Positions 44,869-54,624 are shown, numbered from the stretch's first letter. The stretch is 64,000 bases of DNA from Microvirga makkahensis (GCF_009830105.1 NZ_WURB01000013.1:57390-121389), one strand, 5' to 3'. Notes: generated from the sequence alone by a model not told the origin. Numbers and translations: made by a program.

Positions 44869-45885
44869 TCAGGCCGTCCAGGCGGCCCTGGGCAGGTTCT
44901 CGGCGGCGTAGCTCAGGAATGTCGCGGGCGCGAAATGCAGGTTGCTCGCCGCGCGAACCACCAGACCGAAATAGTGAGCGGGAAGCTCCTCGTCCTCCAG
45001 AGGCCGGAACAGGAGATCGCCCCCGGTCGGAGGGCTGTGGGCTCCGATGGAGGTCATGATGGACACGTGGTGGCCCAGTCGCGCGAGCTCGACGAGCATC
45101 GCATTGGAGCCCATCTCGACGACGGGCTTGTTGAGCAGGTTCGAGCCTTCCAGGAGCGGGTTGATGGCGTCGCGGATGGAGAGGCCCGCCTTTCCGATCG
45201 CGACGGGATGCTCGAAGCAATCCGCGAGCCTCAGGCTCGGTGCCTGGGCAAGGGGGTGATCCCTGCGCATGAGCGCGCCTACCAGCACTTCGTGGCGCAC
45301 GGGCATGTGCACGAGCGTCGGCGGCTGTGTCACGAAGGCGAAGCCGAGATCGACATGCTCCTCGGCGACCATCTTGATGACCTCGGACGACGAGGCGACG
45401 GCCACGTCCAGATGGATCGTGGGATAGGCCTCCGCGAAGCCGGACAGCAATTGGGGCAGGACCGAGAGGCCGACCGTCTCGGCGGTGGCGATGCGCACGG
45501 AGCCCGTCTTGAGGCCCCGCAGCATGTCGAGTTCCGACACGGCAGCCTCGAGCGGCGCGGAGATCCGGCCGAGATGCCGGTAGAGGATTTCGCCGGCCGC
45601 CGTCAGACGCAGCCTTCGCCCATCGCGCTGAAACAGCGTCATGTCGAGCGCATCCTCGAGCTGCAGGATCTGGCGCGAGACAGCAGAGGATGCCACGTTC
45701 AGACGGCGCGAGCATTCGCGCACGGAGAGCGTTTCCGCCACGACCTTGAAGTAGACGATGGCGGGCTGGTGAAACATGCGCTCCAGCAACGCGGGCGAAA
45801 GCGGACGGCCGCGCGGGATGGGCGTCGGCGGGAATCCGGACGGCGCATCGCCCGCGTGGTTCTCGTCCATGGAAGCGCTTTTCAT
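44869..45885 (-). CDS. LysR-family transcriptional regulator
   Basis: This regulator of about 338 residues has an N-terminal winged helix-turn-helix (FKVVAETLSVRECSRRLNVASSAVSRQILQLE) and a LysR substrate-binding domain (GSVRIATAETVGLSVLPQLLSGFAEAYPTIHL). Three ATGs (45939, 45885, 45870) compete and none has a good ribosome site. I use 45885. It is divergent from the M24 peptidase gene at 46054, the obvious target, with otnI, tal and pgi downstream. The inducer is unknown. Confidence 0.85.
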   Translation of the reverse strand: MKSASMDENHAGDAPSGFPPTPIPRGRPLSPALLERMFHQPAIVYFKVVAETLSVRECSRRLNVASSAVSRQILQLEDALDMTLFQRDGRRLRLTAAGEILYRHLGRISAPLEAAVSELDMLRGLKTGSVRIATAETVGLSVLPQLLSGFAEAYPTIHLDVAVASSSEVIKMVAEEHVDLGFAFVTQPPTLVHMPVRHEVLVGALMRRDHPLAQAPSLRLADCFEHPVAIGKAGLSIRDAINPLLEGSNLLNKPVVEMGSNAMLVELARLGHHVSIMTSIGAHSPPTGGDLLFRPLEDEELPAHYFGLVVRAASNLHFAPATFLSYAAENLPRAAWTA

Positions 45886-46053
45886 CGTTGCTGCCGATCC
45901 GGCAACAATGTGCTCTGAAATCGGAAATAGCAAGCGCATTCAGATTGGGTCACAGTGCAGGAGAAATGAGCTGGATGCATTCAGAAAACCGGCCTCGAGA
46001 AACGGCCAGGCGGCACCCGGCGCCGAGGAAATGACAATCTAGGGAGAATTTCG

Positions 46054-47262
46054 ATGAGCTTCGCATATTCCGAAGGCAATCCTGTCGAGGACACCTCAAG
46101 GCTGCACAAGCCGCCCTTCGACACGAGCCGGCTCGACCGTCTGATGGAAGAGGCGAAGCTGGACGCTCTGCTGGTGACCTCCAAGCACAGCATCCAGTAT
46201 CTCCTCGGCGGCTATCGCTTCTTCTTCTACGACTACATGGATGCCCACGGTCTCAGCCGTTATCTGCCGTTCTTCATCTACGTGAAGGGCAAGCCGCTCG
46301 ACTCGGGCTATGTCGGCGCTCCCATGGAGCGCTACGAGAAGCAGCTCGGCAAGTTCTGGGTCTCGAATCTCGATCTGACGAACTACACGAGCACGGGCTA
46401 TGCCGGCGCGGCTGCCGAGATGCTCAAGAAGGTCGGCGGCGCGAAGGGAAATGTCGGGATCGAGGTCGGGTTCATGCCGATCGACGCCTACAAGGTCCTT
46501 CAGGCGAAGCTCCCGGACGCGGAGCTCGTCGATGGGACGTTCACTCTCGAGATGCTGCGGGCGCTCAAGACTCCGGCGGAGCTGCAGATCCTGAAGGAGG
46601 CATCCGAGAAGGTCGTGGATTCCATGCTCGCGGTGATCTCCAGGCATGGCCCGGGGACGACCAAGACCCAGCTCTTCGAGGCTCTGCGCCAGGAGGAGAC
46701 GGCCCGCGGGCTGAAGTTCGAATACGCGCTGACCAATATCGGCACAGCCTTCAACCGGGCGCCCTACGACAAGGTCTGGGAAGAGGGAGAGACGCTCGCG
46801 CTCGATTCCGGCGGAAACTACAAGGGCTATATCGGCGATCTGTGCCGCATGGCGTACACCAGGGAACCGGATCAGGAGCTCGTCGATCTCCTCGGTCAGG
46901 TCGAGCTCGTTCAGCAGGCGGCCCGCAAGGGCCTGCGCCCCGGCGTCAGAGGCGGAGACATCTTCGATTGGGCCAACGGCGCCCTGTCGCGATGCTCCGT
47001 ACGCGACAAGATGTTCTTCTCGGCGCATGGCATGGGCATCGTGAGCCACGAGGCCCCCTGGCTGATGAGCACGGCTTTCCCGCGCTATCCCGCCTATCAT
47101 GCGGAGCGTCCCCTGGAGGAGGGCATGGTGATCTCGATCGAGACGGAGCTTCATCACACGCAGAGAGGCTTCATCAAGCTGGAAGACACCGTGGCGATCA
47201 CCAAGGACGGCTGGGAAGCCTTCGGCGATCACGGCCGCGGCTGGAACATCGCGGGTCGATAA
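46054..47262 (+). CDS. M24-family metallopeptidase (Xaa-Pro dipeptidase-like)
   Basis: This 402-residue protein has a creatinase-type N-terminal domain and a pita-bread catalytic domain with a complete metal site: Asp 251 and Asp 262 (DSGGNYKGYIGD), His 325 (AHGMGIVSHE), Glu 363 (SIETE) and Glu 377 (KLEDT). It would cleave Xaa-Pro peptides or related amides. AGGGAGAAT precedes the ATG. Its place at the head of a sugar-acid gene run (otnI, tal, pgi), divergent from LysR, is unusual, so its substrate may be a conjugate. Contrast the metal-poor DoeA at 21596. Confidence 0.85.
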   Translation: MSFAYSEGNPVEDTSRLHKPPFDTSRLDRLMEEAKLDALLVTSKHSIQYLLGGYRFFFYDYMDAHGLSRYLPFFIYVKGKPLDSGYVGAPMERYEKQLGKFWVSNLDLTNYTSTGYAGAAAEMLKKVGGAKGNVGIEVGFMPIDAYKVLQAKLPDAELVDGTFTLEMLRALKTPAELQILKEASEKVVDSMLAVISRHGPGTTKTQLFEALRQEETARGLKFEYALTNIGTAFNRAPYDKVWEEGETLALDSGGNYKGYIGDLCRMAYTREPDQELVDLLGQVELVQQAARKGLRPGVRGGDIFDWANGALSRCSVRDKMFFSAHGMGIVSHEAPWLMSTAFPRYPAYHAERPLEEGMVISIETELHHTQRGFIKLEDTVAITKDGWEAFGDHGRGWNIAGR

Positions 47263-47355
47263 CGCGGAGATGATGCCCTGCCGGGCGGGCGAAACCCCGC
47301 CCGGCGGAAGCAGGTTGCCGGCGCCGGTGACGGCGGCCGTTCACGGGGAGCCACG

Positions 47356-48144
47356 ATGTCTGAAACGTTCACATACAGCGCCCATCTGGGCTATCTCTTC
47401 ACGGACAAGCCGTTTCGAGACCGCATCCTCGCGGCGAGGAAGCATGGCTTCGCGGCGGTGGAACACCCAGCGCCGTACGGCATCGCGCCCGCCGCAACCC
47501 TGGCGGAGTGGCTGAAGGAAGGCGGCACCACTTATACCCAGTTCGGCCTTCACTCCGGAGACGCGGGGCGGGGCGAAAAGGGGCTCGCGATTTTCCCAGA
47601 ACGAAAGGACGAGTTCCGCCGCAGCGTCGCCGATGGACTCGACTACGCGGAGGCGATCGGCGTCACCATGGTCCATGCGATGGCCGGCGTGCTTCCTGCG
47701 GCTCGACGCAGCCAGGTTCACTGGGACTGCTACATCGAGAATCTGGCCCTCGCGGCCCGGGAAGCCTCCAAGCGCGGCATCACCATTCTGGTGGAAGCCA
47801 TGAGCGCCGGCGCCGTGCCCGATTATTACATCGAAACGCCGGATCGTGCCGCAGAAGCCATCGCCGAAACGGGGCAATCGAATATACGCCTGTTGTTCGA
47901 CGTGTTCCACACGGTGAACAGCGGGCTCGACCTTGACGGGCAGATCCGCCGGCACGCCCCCCTGATCGCCCATGTGCACATCGCCGATTTTCCCGGGCGG
48001 CACGAGCCCGGTTCGGGCACGCTGGATTTCGCGCGGATCGGCAGGACGCTGGCCGAGACCGGGTACAAGGGCGTTCTCGGCTGCGAATACGTACCCGCTG
48101 GGCAGACCGAGGACGGGCTCGACTGGCTGAAAGCCGCTGCCTAG
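47356..48144 (+). CDS. otnI: 2-oxo-tetronate isomerase, hydroxypyruvate isomerase family
   Basis: This TIM-barrel sugar isomerase has 262 residues with [30 protein letters not shown], the [12 protein letters not shown] block and [18 protein letters not shown], characteristic of the hydroxypyruvate isomerase (Hyi/OtnI) family. In the tetronate pathway OtnI converts 2-oxo-tetronate to 3-oxo-tetronate, the OtnK substrate; otnK and otnC are on the other strand 3-5 kb away. Hydroxypyruvate isomerase is the alternative reading. It follows the M24 gene and is 35 bases before tal. Confidence 0.82.
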   Translation: MSETFTYSAHLGYLFTDKPFRDRILAARKHGFAAVEHPAPYGIAPAATLAEWLKEGGTTYTQFGLHSGDAGRGEKGLAIFPERKDEFRRSVADGLDYAEAIGVTMVHAMAGVLPAARRSQVHWDCYIENLALAAREASKRGITILVEAMSAGAVPDYYIETPDRAAEAIAETGQSNIRLLFDVFHTVNSGLDLDGQIRRHAPLIAHVHIADFPGRHEPGSGTLDFARIGRTLAETGYKGVLGCEYVPAGQTEDGLDWLKAAA

Positions 48145-48179
48145 ATCCTCCCGTCGGACCCATCCATCAAAGGTAAGCC

Positions 48180-49145
48180 ATGGCCTCCAAACTAGCTCAA
48201 CTGCGGACGATGACGACCGTGGTAGCGGATACCGGCGACATCGACGCCGTGCGTCAGTTGAAGCCGATCGACTGCACCACCAATCCGACCATCGTGCTCA
48301 AGGCGCTCGAAACGCCGGCCTTCGAGGAGATCGTCGCCCAGGATCTGCGGTGGGGATCCCGCAAGATCGGCCCCGAAGACGCCATCATCAACGCCGTGGC
48401 CGACCGACTCGCCGTGTCGGTGGGAGCGGCGCTTGCCCGCGAGGTTCCGGGTCGCGTCTCAACGGAGGTAAACGCCGACCTGTCGTTCGACATCGAAGGC
48501 TCCCTGGCCTGCGCGCGGCGCATCATCGCCGATTACGAGCAGCGGGGCATCGATCGCGACCGGGTCCTGATCAAGCTCGCCGCGACGTGGGAGGGTATCC
48601 GGGCGGCGGAGATCCTCCAGCGGGAGGGGATCGACTGCAACCTGACGCTCATCTTCTCCCGGGCACAGGCCATCGCCTGCGCGGATGCGGGCGTGTACCT
48701 GATTTCACCCTTCGTCGGACGCATCCTCGACTGGCACGTCAAGTCCACGGGCAAGAGCTATGGAGCGGAGGAGGATCCCGGCGTCCTCTCGGTCCGGACG
48801 ATCTACGACTACTACAAGTCCAACGGCATCGGCACGATCGTCATGGGCGCTTCGTTCCGCAATACGGGCGAGATCGAGGCGCTGGCCGGTTGCGACCGCC
48901 TGACCATCGCGCCCTCCCTGCTTCGGGAACTCGATGCCGCCGAGGGCGTGCTGGAACGTCGGTTGTCCCCGGAATCGGTTCAAAGGATCGCGCCCGTCGA
49001 CATGGACGAGCGGCGCTTTCGGTGGGACATGAACGAGGACGCCATGGCGACCGAGAAACTGGCCGAGGGCATCCGCACCTTTGCCAGGGATCTGCAGGCT
49101 CTGCGCAGCATGGTCGGGCAAAAGCTGCGCAATGCCGGAAGATGA
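48180..49145 (+). CDS. tal: Transaldolase
   Basis: This TalB-type transaldolase has 321 residues. The Schiff-base lysine is in [31 protein letters not shown] and IVMGASFRN are present. The catalytic Phe position of the LISPFVGR loop is intact. The residue after IFS is Arg (FSRAQA) where E. coli TalB has Phe. It moves a three-carbon unit between fructose 6-phosphate and erythrose 4-phosphate in the pentose phosphate pathway. AAAGGTAAGCC precedes the ATG. It sits with pgi and, further on, gnd-zwf-tkt-pgl. Confidence 0.92.
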   Translation: MASKLAQLRTMTTVVADTGDIDAVRQLKPIDCTTNPTIVLKALETPAFEEIVAQDLRWGSRKIGPEDAIINAVADRLAVSVGAALAREVPGRVSTEVNADLSFDIEGSLACARRIIADYEQRGIDRDRVLIKLAATWEGIRAAEILQREGIDCNLTLIFSRAQAIACADAGVYLISPFVGRILDWHVKSTGKSYGAEEDPGVLSVRTIYDYYKSNGIGTIVMGASFRNTGEIEALAGCDRLTIAPSLLRELDAAEGVLERRLSPESVQRIAPVDMDERRFRWDMNEDAMATEKLAEGIRTFARDLQALRSMVGQKLRNAGR

Positions 49146-49192
49146 TGCAAGACCATGACGAGCGAGGGGATGCGCAAAGGGAGGATCCGCTG

Positions 49193-50830
49193 ATGCCGCA
49201 AGAACAAAGACGACACTTGCAGTCGAACCTGGTCGAGCGAGGCAGGGCTGCCGCACGGACGGGAATCCGCGCCCTCTTCGACGCGGATCCCGACCGGTTC
49301 CGGGCCTTCACCACGGCGCTGGAGGACCTGACGCTGGATTATTCGAAGACCGCTTTGTCCGTCGACGACCGGGCCGCTCTTCTTGCCTTCGCCCGAGCCT
49401 GCCGGCTGGAGGAAAAACGGGATGCGATGTTCGCCGGCGAGCGCATCAACGTGACGGAGCGCCGGTCGGTCCTCCATGTCGCCCTTCGCGGCCGGATCTC
49501 GGATCGCTATGCGGCGGACGGCATTCCGGTCGGCGAAGACGTCGAGCGCGTCCTCGCCGCCATGTCAGATTTCGCGACGCGGATCCGGAACGGAACCCTC
49601 ACCTCGAGCGCGGGGCACATGTTCACGGACGTCGTCAATATCGGCATCGGCGGCTCGGATCTCGGCCCGGCCATGGCGACCCTCGCGCTCGCACCCTACC
49701 ATGACGGCCCGCGCGTTCATTTCGTGTCCAATGTCGACGGCGCCCACATCGCCGATACGCTGAAGGGCCTGAATCCGTCCACCACCCTCTTCGTCGTCGC
49801 CTCGAAAACCTTCACCACCGTCGAAACGATGACCAACGCCGCCACGGCGCGGCGCTTCATCGTCGATGCGCTCGGCGAGGAGGCGGTTCGCGATCACTTC
49901 TGCGCGGTGTCCACCGCCCTCGACAAGGTCAGGGAATTCGGCATCGACGAGAACCGGACCTTCGGTTTCTGGGACTGGGTGGGAGGCCGCTACTCGATCT
50001 GGTCGGCGATCGGGCTGCCCGTGATGATCGCGATCGGCGCACCGCATTTCCGCAGCCTGCTGGCCGGTGCGCGTTCCATGGATCTGCATTTCCGGCATGC
50101 CCCCCTGGAAGAGAACCTGCCGGTGATACTCGGCCTGGTGGGCTGGTGGCACCGCGTCGCGCTCGGCTATCCGTCGCGGGCGGTCATCCCTTACGATCAG
50201 CGGCTGTCACGCCTGCCCGCCTATCTGCAGCAGCTGGACATGGAATCCAACGGGAAGAACATCGGCCTCGATGGGAACCCCACCGCCACGGTCACCGGCC
50301 CGATCGTCTGGGGAGAACCGGGAACCAACGGGCAGCACGCGTTCTTCCAGCTGCTGCACCAGGGAACGGACCCGGTCCCCGTCGAGTTCCTCGTGGCGGC
50401 GCAGTCCCACGAGCCCGAGCTGCAGGAGCACCACGATCTGCTCATCGCCAACTGCCTTGCGCAGAGCGAAGCCCTGGTCAAGGGACGCACATGCGAGGAG
50501 GCCCGCGAACAACTGCTGGCCGCCGGAAAGACTCCGGAAGAGGCGGCCGCCATCGCGCCGCACCGGCAGTTCAGCGGCGACCGGCCGTCGATCACGCTGT
50601 GCTATCGCAAGCTCGATCCCAACACCCTCGGCAAGCTGATCGCCCTCTACGAGCACCGCGTGTTCGTCGAAGCCCAGCTGTTCGGCATCAACGCCTTCGA
50701 TCAATGGGGCGTCGAACTCGGCAAGGAACTTGCCGTCGGGCTGCTGCCGGTCGTGCGCGGCGAGGCTCCCGTGGAGCGATCCGGCGTTCTGACTCGCGGC
50801 CTGGCCCGGACGATCGCCCGACTCCAGTAG
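49193..50830 (+). CDS. pgi: Glucose-6-phosphate isomerase
   Basis: This 545-residue isomerase interconverts glucose 6-phosphate and fructose 6-phosphate. The PGI signatures [37 protein letters not shown] and [17 protein letters not shown] are present. GGGAGGA precedes the ATG at 49193; the frame from 48350 lies over tal. It starts 47 bases after tal. Linking Fbp-made fructose 6-phosphate to Zwf, it closes a cyclic pentose phosphate route with genes in the 55.9-62.7 kb operon. Confidence 0.94.
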   Translation: MPQEQRRHLQSNLVERGRAAARTGIRALFDADPDRFRAFTTALEDLTLDYSKTALSVDDRAALLAFARACRLEEKRDAMFAGERINVTERRSVLHVALRGRISDRYAADGIPVGEDVERVLAAMSDFATRIRNGTLTSSAGHMFTDVVNIGIGGSDLGPAMATLALAPYHDGPRVHFVSNVDGAHIADTLKGLNPSTTLFVVASKTFTTVETMTNAATARRFIVDALGEEAVRDHFCAVSTALDKVREFGIDENRTFGFWDWVGGRYSIWSAIGLPVMIAIGAPHFRSLLAGARSMDLHFRHAPLEENLPVILGLVGWWHRVALGYPSRAVIPYDQRLSRLPAYLQQLDMESNGKNIGLDGNPTATVTGPIVWGEPGTNGQHAFFQLLHQGTDPVPVEFLVAAQSHEPELQEHHDLLIANCLAQSEALVKGRTCEEAREQLLAAGKTPEEAAAIAPHRQFSGDRPSITLCYRKLDPNTLGKLIALYEHRVFVEAQLFGINAFDQWGVELGKELAVGLLPVVRGEAPVERSGVLTRGLARTIARLQ

Positions 50831-50850
50831 TCACCGGCTCCATCCACGTC

Positions 50851-50873
50851 ATCACCGGTCCCGTGCCGGTGAT
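50851..50873. repeat. Intergenic palindrome, family A copy 5
   Basis: ATCACCGG and CCGGTGAT with a TCCCGTG loop, between convergent pgi and otnC. A GGCCATGAC-bearing partner follows near 50890. Confidence 0.65.
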
Positions 50874-50968
50874 CCCGCTCGTGTGGTCCGGCCATGACGG
50901 AAGGCCATGACGCCTCATGATCCCAGGGGCTTCCTCGGCGAGCCGGATCCGCCTCGCCGAGACACGAT

Positions 50969-51607
50969 CTAGCTCGGAAAGGCGCGGTCGATGTCCGCGA
51001 TGGCTTCCGCCGTCAGGGGCGACGCCTTCCGGTCACCGATGATGAAGTAGAGCTTGGCCGTTTCCTCGAGCTCCTCGTAGGCATAGACGGCCTCTTCCAG
51101 CGAGCTGCCCGAAACGATGGGGCCATGATTGGCAAGCAGCATCGCGCGATGCTCCCGTGAGGCCGCGCGCACCGCATCTGCCAGGGCCTTGTCGCCGGGG
51201 CGATAGTACCCGATCAGCGGCAGCTTGCCGACCCGCATCACGTGATAGGCCGTCAAGGGCGGCAGCGCGTTTCCCGTATGGGCGTGGCACAGGCACGAGG
51301 CGGCGACCGAGTAGGTGGAATGGAGGTGCACGATGGCCTTGGCGGCGGGCCGCTCCTCGTAGACCGCCATATGGAAGAAATATTCCTTGGACGGAGGATC
51401 GCCGCTCAGAAGCTCGCCCGCCGGCGTAAGCTTCGAAATGCGCTCCGGCTCGAGGAATCCGAGGCAGGAATTGGTCGGGGTCACGAGGATCGAGCCGTCG
51501 TCCAGCCGCACCGAAAGGTTGCCGGCGCTGCCATGCGCGAGCTGGCGATTGTACAGCAGCGATCCCATGCGGACGATCTTCGCGCGCAGTTCCGCTTCCT
51601 GGCTCAT
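50969..51607 (-). CDS. otnC: 3-oxo-tetronate 4-phosphate decarboxylase, class II aldolase fold
   Basis: This 212-residue enzyme of the class II aldolase/adducin family has GSAGN (residues 26-30), SKEYFFH with Glu 75, and zinc ligands His 94 and His 96 (HLHSTYS) and His 161 (ANHGPIVSG). OtnC decarboxylates 3-oxo-tetronate 4-phosphate to dihydroxyacetone phosphate. It overlaps otnK by four bases, the standard partner, and this is the main support for the name over other fuculose-phosphate-type aldolases. Confidence 0.9.
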   Translation of the reverse strand: MSQEAELRAKIVRMGSLLYNRQLAHGSAGNLSVRLDDGSILVTPTNSCLGFLEPERISKLTPAGELLSGDPPSKEYFFHMAVYEERPAAKAIVHLHSTYSVAASCLCHAHTGNALPPLTAYHVMRVGKLPLIGYYRPGDKALADAVRAASREHRAMLLANHGPIVSGSSLEEAVYAYEELEETAKLYFIIGDRKASPLTAEAIADIDRAFPS

Positions 51608-52878
51608 GGCCGTTTCCCCTCCAGCACGGCCATGGCGTCGGCGAAGAAGGTCGGACGCCCGAAATTGCCCGACTTGAGGGCAAGCGCGATCTCCCTCCGG
51701 CGACTGACCAGCACCGGCACGCCCGGATCGATCTCGGGACCGATGACGAGGTCGCCGAGATCGAGCGCCTGGGCGACCGCTCCGGAGGTCTCGCCTCCTG
51801 CGACGATCAGCCTGCGGACCCCGTCGTCGACGAGCCGCTGAGCAAGCCCGGCAAACAGCGCGTCGAGCCGTTCCGCCACGGCCGCACGGCCGTAGCGCTC
51901 CTGGGCCGCGGCCACCTCCGCGGGCGTGCCCGACGAATAGGCGAGCGGTGCCTTGCCGCGATTGTCCCTGAAGAACGGGAGTAGGTTCTCCGGCCCGATC
52001 TTCCCGGCCATCACCTCATCGACGGAGATCGCAACGACCGGGTGATGGCGCGCATGGATCTCGATTTGGCCGCGGGTGGCTCCGGAGCAGCTGCCCGCCA
52101 GAATAGCCTCGGGGCCGGCCACCCCCGGAAAGGCCTGGCCCCGGCCCTTGGCAAGGCCCTTCGCGATGAAGTTCGCGGGCAGCCCCAGCGCAACCCCCGA
52201 TCCTCCCGTGACGAGAACCGCATCCGCACAGGCGCGCCCGATCGCCACGAGATCGTCGTCGCAGGTCGCGTCCACGATCGTCAGGATTTCGTTCTCCTGC
52301 GCGCTCGCCTGAAGAGCGGCTCGGATGGCGTCGGCACCGGCACGCACGACGTTCAAAGGAACCAAACCGACCTCCGTGTTCGTCTGCAGCCTCAGCCAGC
52401 GCCGGATGTTGGCGTCGGTCATGGGCGTCAGCGGGTGATGCTGCATGCCGGATTCGTTCAGCAGCCTGTCGTGCACGAACAGGTGCCCCTGATAGATCGT
52501 GCGGCCGGCGGAAGGAAACGCCGGGCAGGCGACGACGCCCTTGACGGCGAGGGCCCTCGCCAATGCCTCGCCGACCGGCCCGATATTGCCCTTCGCCGTC
52601 GAGTCGAAGGTCGAGCAGTACTTGAACACGAATTGCCGGCATCCCTGAGCCTTGAGCCATTCCAGGGCCGCCAGGGACTGCCTCACGGCCTCCTGGACGG
52701 AAACCGATCGGGTCTTCAGGGAGATGACCGCCGCCTCCACTTCCGGGGCCGCGTCGCCGTCGGGAATTCCCATGTACTGCGACGTCGTCAGGCCGCCCTG
52801 CCCCGGCAACCCCTTGGCCAGGGTGTTGGCGATGTCGCTGGCGCCGGTGAAATCGTCCGCGATGACTCCAAGCAGCAT
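51604..52878 (-). CDS. otnK: 3-oxo-tetronate kinase, four-carbon acid sugar kinase family
   Basis: This 424-residue kinase of the DUF1537 family starts MLLGVIADDFTGASDIAN, with KYCSTFDSTAKGNIGP in the substrate domain and a C-terminal nucleotide-binding part (VAGGETSGAVAQAL, KSGNFG). OtnK phosphorylates 3-oxo-tetronate for OtnC. The ATG at 52878 is 5 bases after the racemase-like gene stop on this strand; a longer frame to 53565 is not supported. The stop overlaps otnC. Confidence 0.92.
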   Translation of the reverse strand: MLLGVIADDFTGASDIANTLAKGLPGQGGLTTSQYMGIPDGDAAPEVEAAVISLKTRSVSVQEAVRQSLAALEWLKAQGCRQFVFKYCSTFDSTAKGNIGPVGEALARALAVKGVVACPAFPSAGRTIYQGHLFVHDRLLNESGMQHHPLTPMTDANIRRWLRLQTNTEVGLVPLNVVRAGADAIRAALQASAQENEILTIVDATCDDDLVAIGRACADAVLVTGGSGVALGLPANFIAKGLAKGRGQAFPGVAGPEAILAGSCSGATRGQIEIHARHHPVVAISVDEVMAGKIGPENLLPFFRDNRGKAPLAYSSGTPAEVAAAQERYGRAAVAERLDALFAGLAQRLVDDGVRRLIVAGGETSGAVAQALDLGDLVIGPEIDPGVPVLVSRRREIALALKSGNFGRPTFFADAMAVLEGKRP

Positions 52879-52883
52879 GATGT

Positions 52884-53552
52884 CTACTCCGCCACCAATG
52901 TGCGCATCCTGCCGACGGCGGCTTCCGGCGCTGCCAGCACGGGCACCCCGACGGTCCTGCGAACGGCGTCGGCGGCGCGGGATGTCGAGAAATGGGCGAG
53001 CATGATGGCGTCGTGCTGCGCGAATTTCGGCGCCATCTCGGCGACGAGCCGGTTGTGCGTGTCCGCATCCCCGCGTCTCAGGAGGTCGATCGCCTCGGGG
53101 ACCACGATCGTGTCGAGAGTACTGAAGGCGCCGGCTTCGGCGGTGAACTGCGCGAACTCCTCCTCCATGGTCGACACCGCAGGCGCGAACGTGGCGAGCA
53201 TGCCGATCCGGCGACCGGCGGCAATCGCCTCCCGGAACATGGCCTCGTTGGGCTTGAGGACAGGAATCGGGAGCTCGGCAGCCATGCGGTCGATGGCCGG
53301 TCCGAAGGCCGAGCACGTGATCAGAATCCCGTCCGCGCCGATCCTCGAAGCGTAGCGGCCGAAATCGACGAAGCGTTCGATCAGCGCTTCCGACAGCTCG
53401 GGGCCGTCCTTGGCGCGGTCGATGGTCAGGCCGTCGTCGAGCAGGTTGACGGCCTCGGCCTCCGGCCACAGCCGCGACATCGCGGACTTGATCGGCTCCA
53501 TGGCGACCGGGGTGGCATGTAGCAGGACGATGCGGGGAGCGCTCTTCGGCAC
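52884..53552 (-). CDS. Asp/Glu/hydantoin racemase-family protein with one catalytic Cys
   Basis: This 222-residue protein of the Asp/Glu racemase superfamily has Cys 80 in DGILITCSAFGPAID. The second catalytic Cys, usually LGC, is replaced in DAIMLAHFSTSRA. Two-base racemisation is then unlikely, and an isomerase, decarboxylase or lyase role is more probable. It lies between the leaderless binding-protein gene and otnK in one minus-strand operon. Its substrate could be a tetronate-like acid, an inference from context. I could not name it more precisely. Confidence 0.8.
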   Translation of the reverse strand: MPKSAPRIVLLHATPVAMEPIKSAMSRLWPEAEAVNLLDDGLTIDRAKDGPELSEALIERFVDFGRYASRIGADGILITCSAFGPAIDRMAAELPIPVLKPNEAMFREAIAAGRRIGMLATFAPAVSTMEEEFAQFTAEAGAFSTLDTIVVPEAIDLLRRGDADTHNRLVAEMAPKFAQHDAIMLAHFSTSRAADAVRRTVGVPVLAAPEAAVGRMRTLVAE

Positions 53553-53564
53553 GATGGTTCTCCA

Positions 53565-54272
53565 CTATTGCTGCGCGGTGGCGGCCAGCCGCGAGGTGAG
53601 GCCGCCGAGGCGATAGGCGCGATCCGCCTCCGGAGAGGTGAGATGGGCGATGAATTCCTCCGCGAGGTCCGGGTTCGCGGCGTCGGTGAAGACCGCGACC
53701 GAGAAGTCCGTGTGCTTCTGAAGCGGATCGGGAAAGGGCCCCACCACCTCGACGCCCTCCACCGACATCAGCTCGCTGATCTGCTGCACGGCGAGATCGG
53801 CCTCACCGGTGACGAGCTTCTGGGCGGTGAAGCCCGCAGGGATCGTGACCGCTCGAGCCTTGACCGTCTCGGCCACACCGAGGCGGTCGACCAGGTCGCC
53901 GAAGTAAATTCCGCTTGCTCCCGTCAGGGAATACGCGACGGCCCGCGCGGAAACGAGCGCCTCCTTGAACGTTTCGGGCGTCGAGATGTCGGGGGCGGGC
54001 GTTCCGGCGCGCACGGCGAGCCCGAAGCCGGCCCGGGCGATGGGCGTCACGGTCCCGGCGCGGACGATCCCCGCCTCGGCGAGCGATTGCATGGATTCGT
54101 CGATCATGATGATCGCGTCGGCACGCTCCCCGCCACGCACGCGGTCCATCAGGACGGCGGTCGGGCTCCATTGCACATCGACGCCGTGACCGGCGGCAGA
54201 CCATCCCGGGAGGATCGACCGCTTCAGAGCGACTTCGACAGCAAGGGTGCTCATCAACGTCAGGTTTCGCAT
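53565..54272 (-). CDS. Leaderless ModA-like substrate-binding domain protein
   Basis: This 235-residue protein has the type II periplasmic-binding fold of ModA/ABC binding proteins (VLMDRVRGGERADAIIMIDESM, LVTGEADLAVQQISELM, FIAHLTSPEADRAY). It begins at the first beta strand (LTLMSTLAVEVAL) and has no signal peptide. GGTGAG precedes the ATG. No permease or ATPase gene is nearby. It is first in the operon with the racemase-like, otnK and otnC genes, so it may act in the cytoplasm as a ligand sink, sensor or enzyme partner. Function unknown. Confidence 0.78.
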   Translation of the reverse strand: MRNLTLMSTLAVEVALKRSILPGWSAAGHGVDVQWSPTAVLMDRVRGGERADAIIMIDESMQSLAEAGIVRAGTVTPIARAGFGLAVRAGTPAPDISTPETFKEALVSARAVAYSLTGASGIYFGDLVDRLGVAETVKARAVTIPAGFTAQKLVTGEADLAVQQISELMSVEGVEVVGPFPDPLQKHTDFSVAVFTDAANPDLAEEFIAHLTSPEADRAYRLGGLTSRLAATAQQ

Positions 54273-54433
54273 CTTGATCTCACCAATAGTGCCGCATGAT
54301 CGCGTGGAACTTCATGAACATCTTGAAATGTACTTCAGCCGACTGCATGGCGAGATGGATAAGCGCCTGCCCCTGGCCGGATCGACTTCGATACAACGAG
54401 GCCTGACGGGGCGGTGTCAACGCGCGAGAATGG

Positions 54434-54448
54434 AATTTGACAGTGTGA
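54434..54448. promoter_or_regulatory. Candidate IclR operator, site 1
   Basis: TTTGA-CAGTG-TGAAA, a 15-base dyad (TTTGACA-G-TGTGAAA, one mismatch), in the divergent otn/IclR region. It matches the design of 41531-41545 and 54541-54555. Confidence 0.45.
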
Positions 54449-54539
54449 AAAACCATCGTGCGGTCGATGACGGCGCGCATGGGCGGCCAAGCCTGAAAGC
54501 CTGACCGAAAGGGACGACACTGGGTCGCAGGGCCCGCCA

Positions 54540-54556
54540 ATTTCACAAGGTGAAAT
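54540..54556. promoter_or_regulatory. Candidate IclR operator, site 2
   Basis: ATTTCAC-AAG-GTGAAAT, a perfect 7-base dyad about 70 bases upstream of the IclR gene. The best of three TTTSA-N5-TGAAA sites in the window. Confidence 0.55.
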
Positions 54557-54624
54557 ACGGCGCCGCGCGGCCTTGACCGCCTCTCCCTTCGCCCCTAGCC
54601 TCTTGCCAATAAAAGAGGAACGCC

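Larger units (their letters stand above)
54273..54624. other. Divergent regulatory region of the otn operon and the IclR gene
   Basis: 352 bases without a gene. It contains two operator-like dyads (54434-54448 and 54540-54556) and presumably both promoters. Confidence 0.6.
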
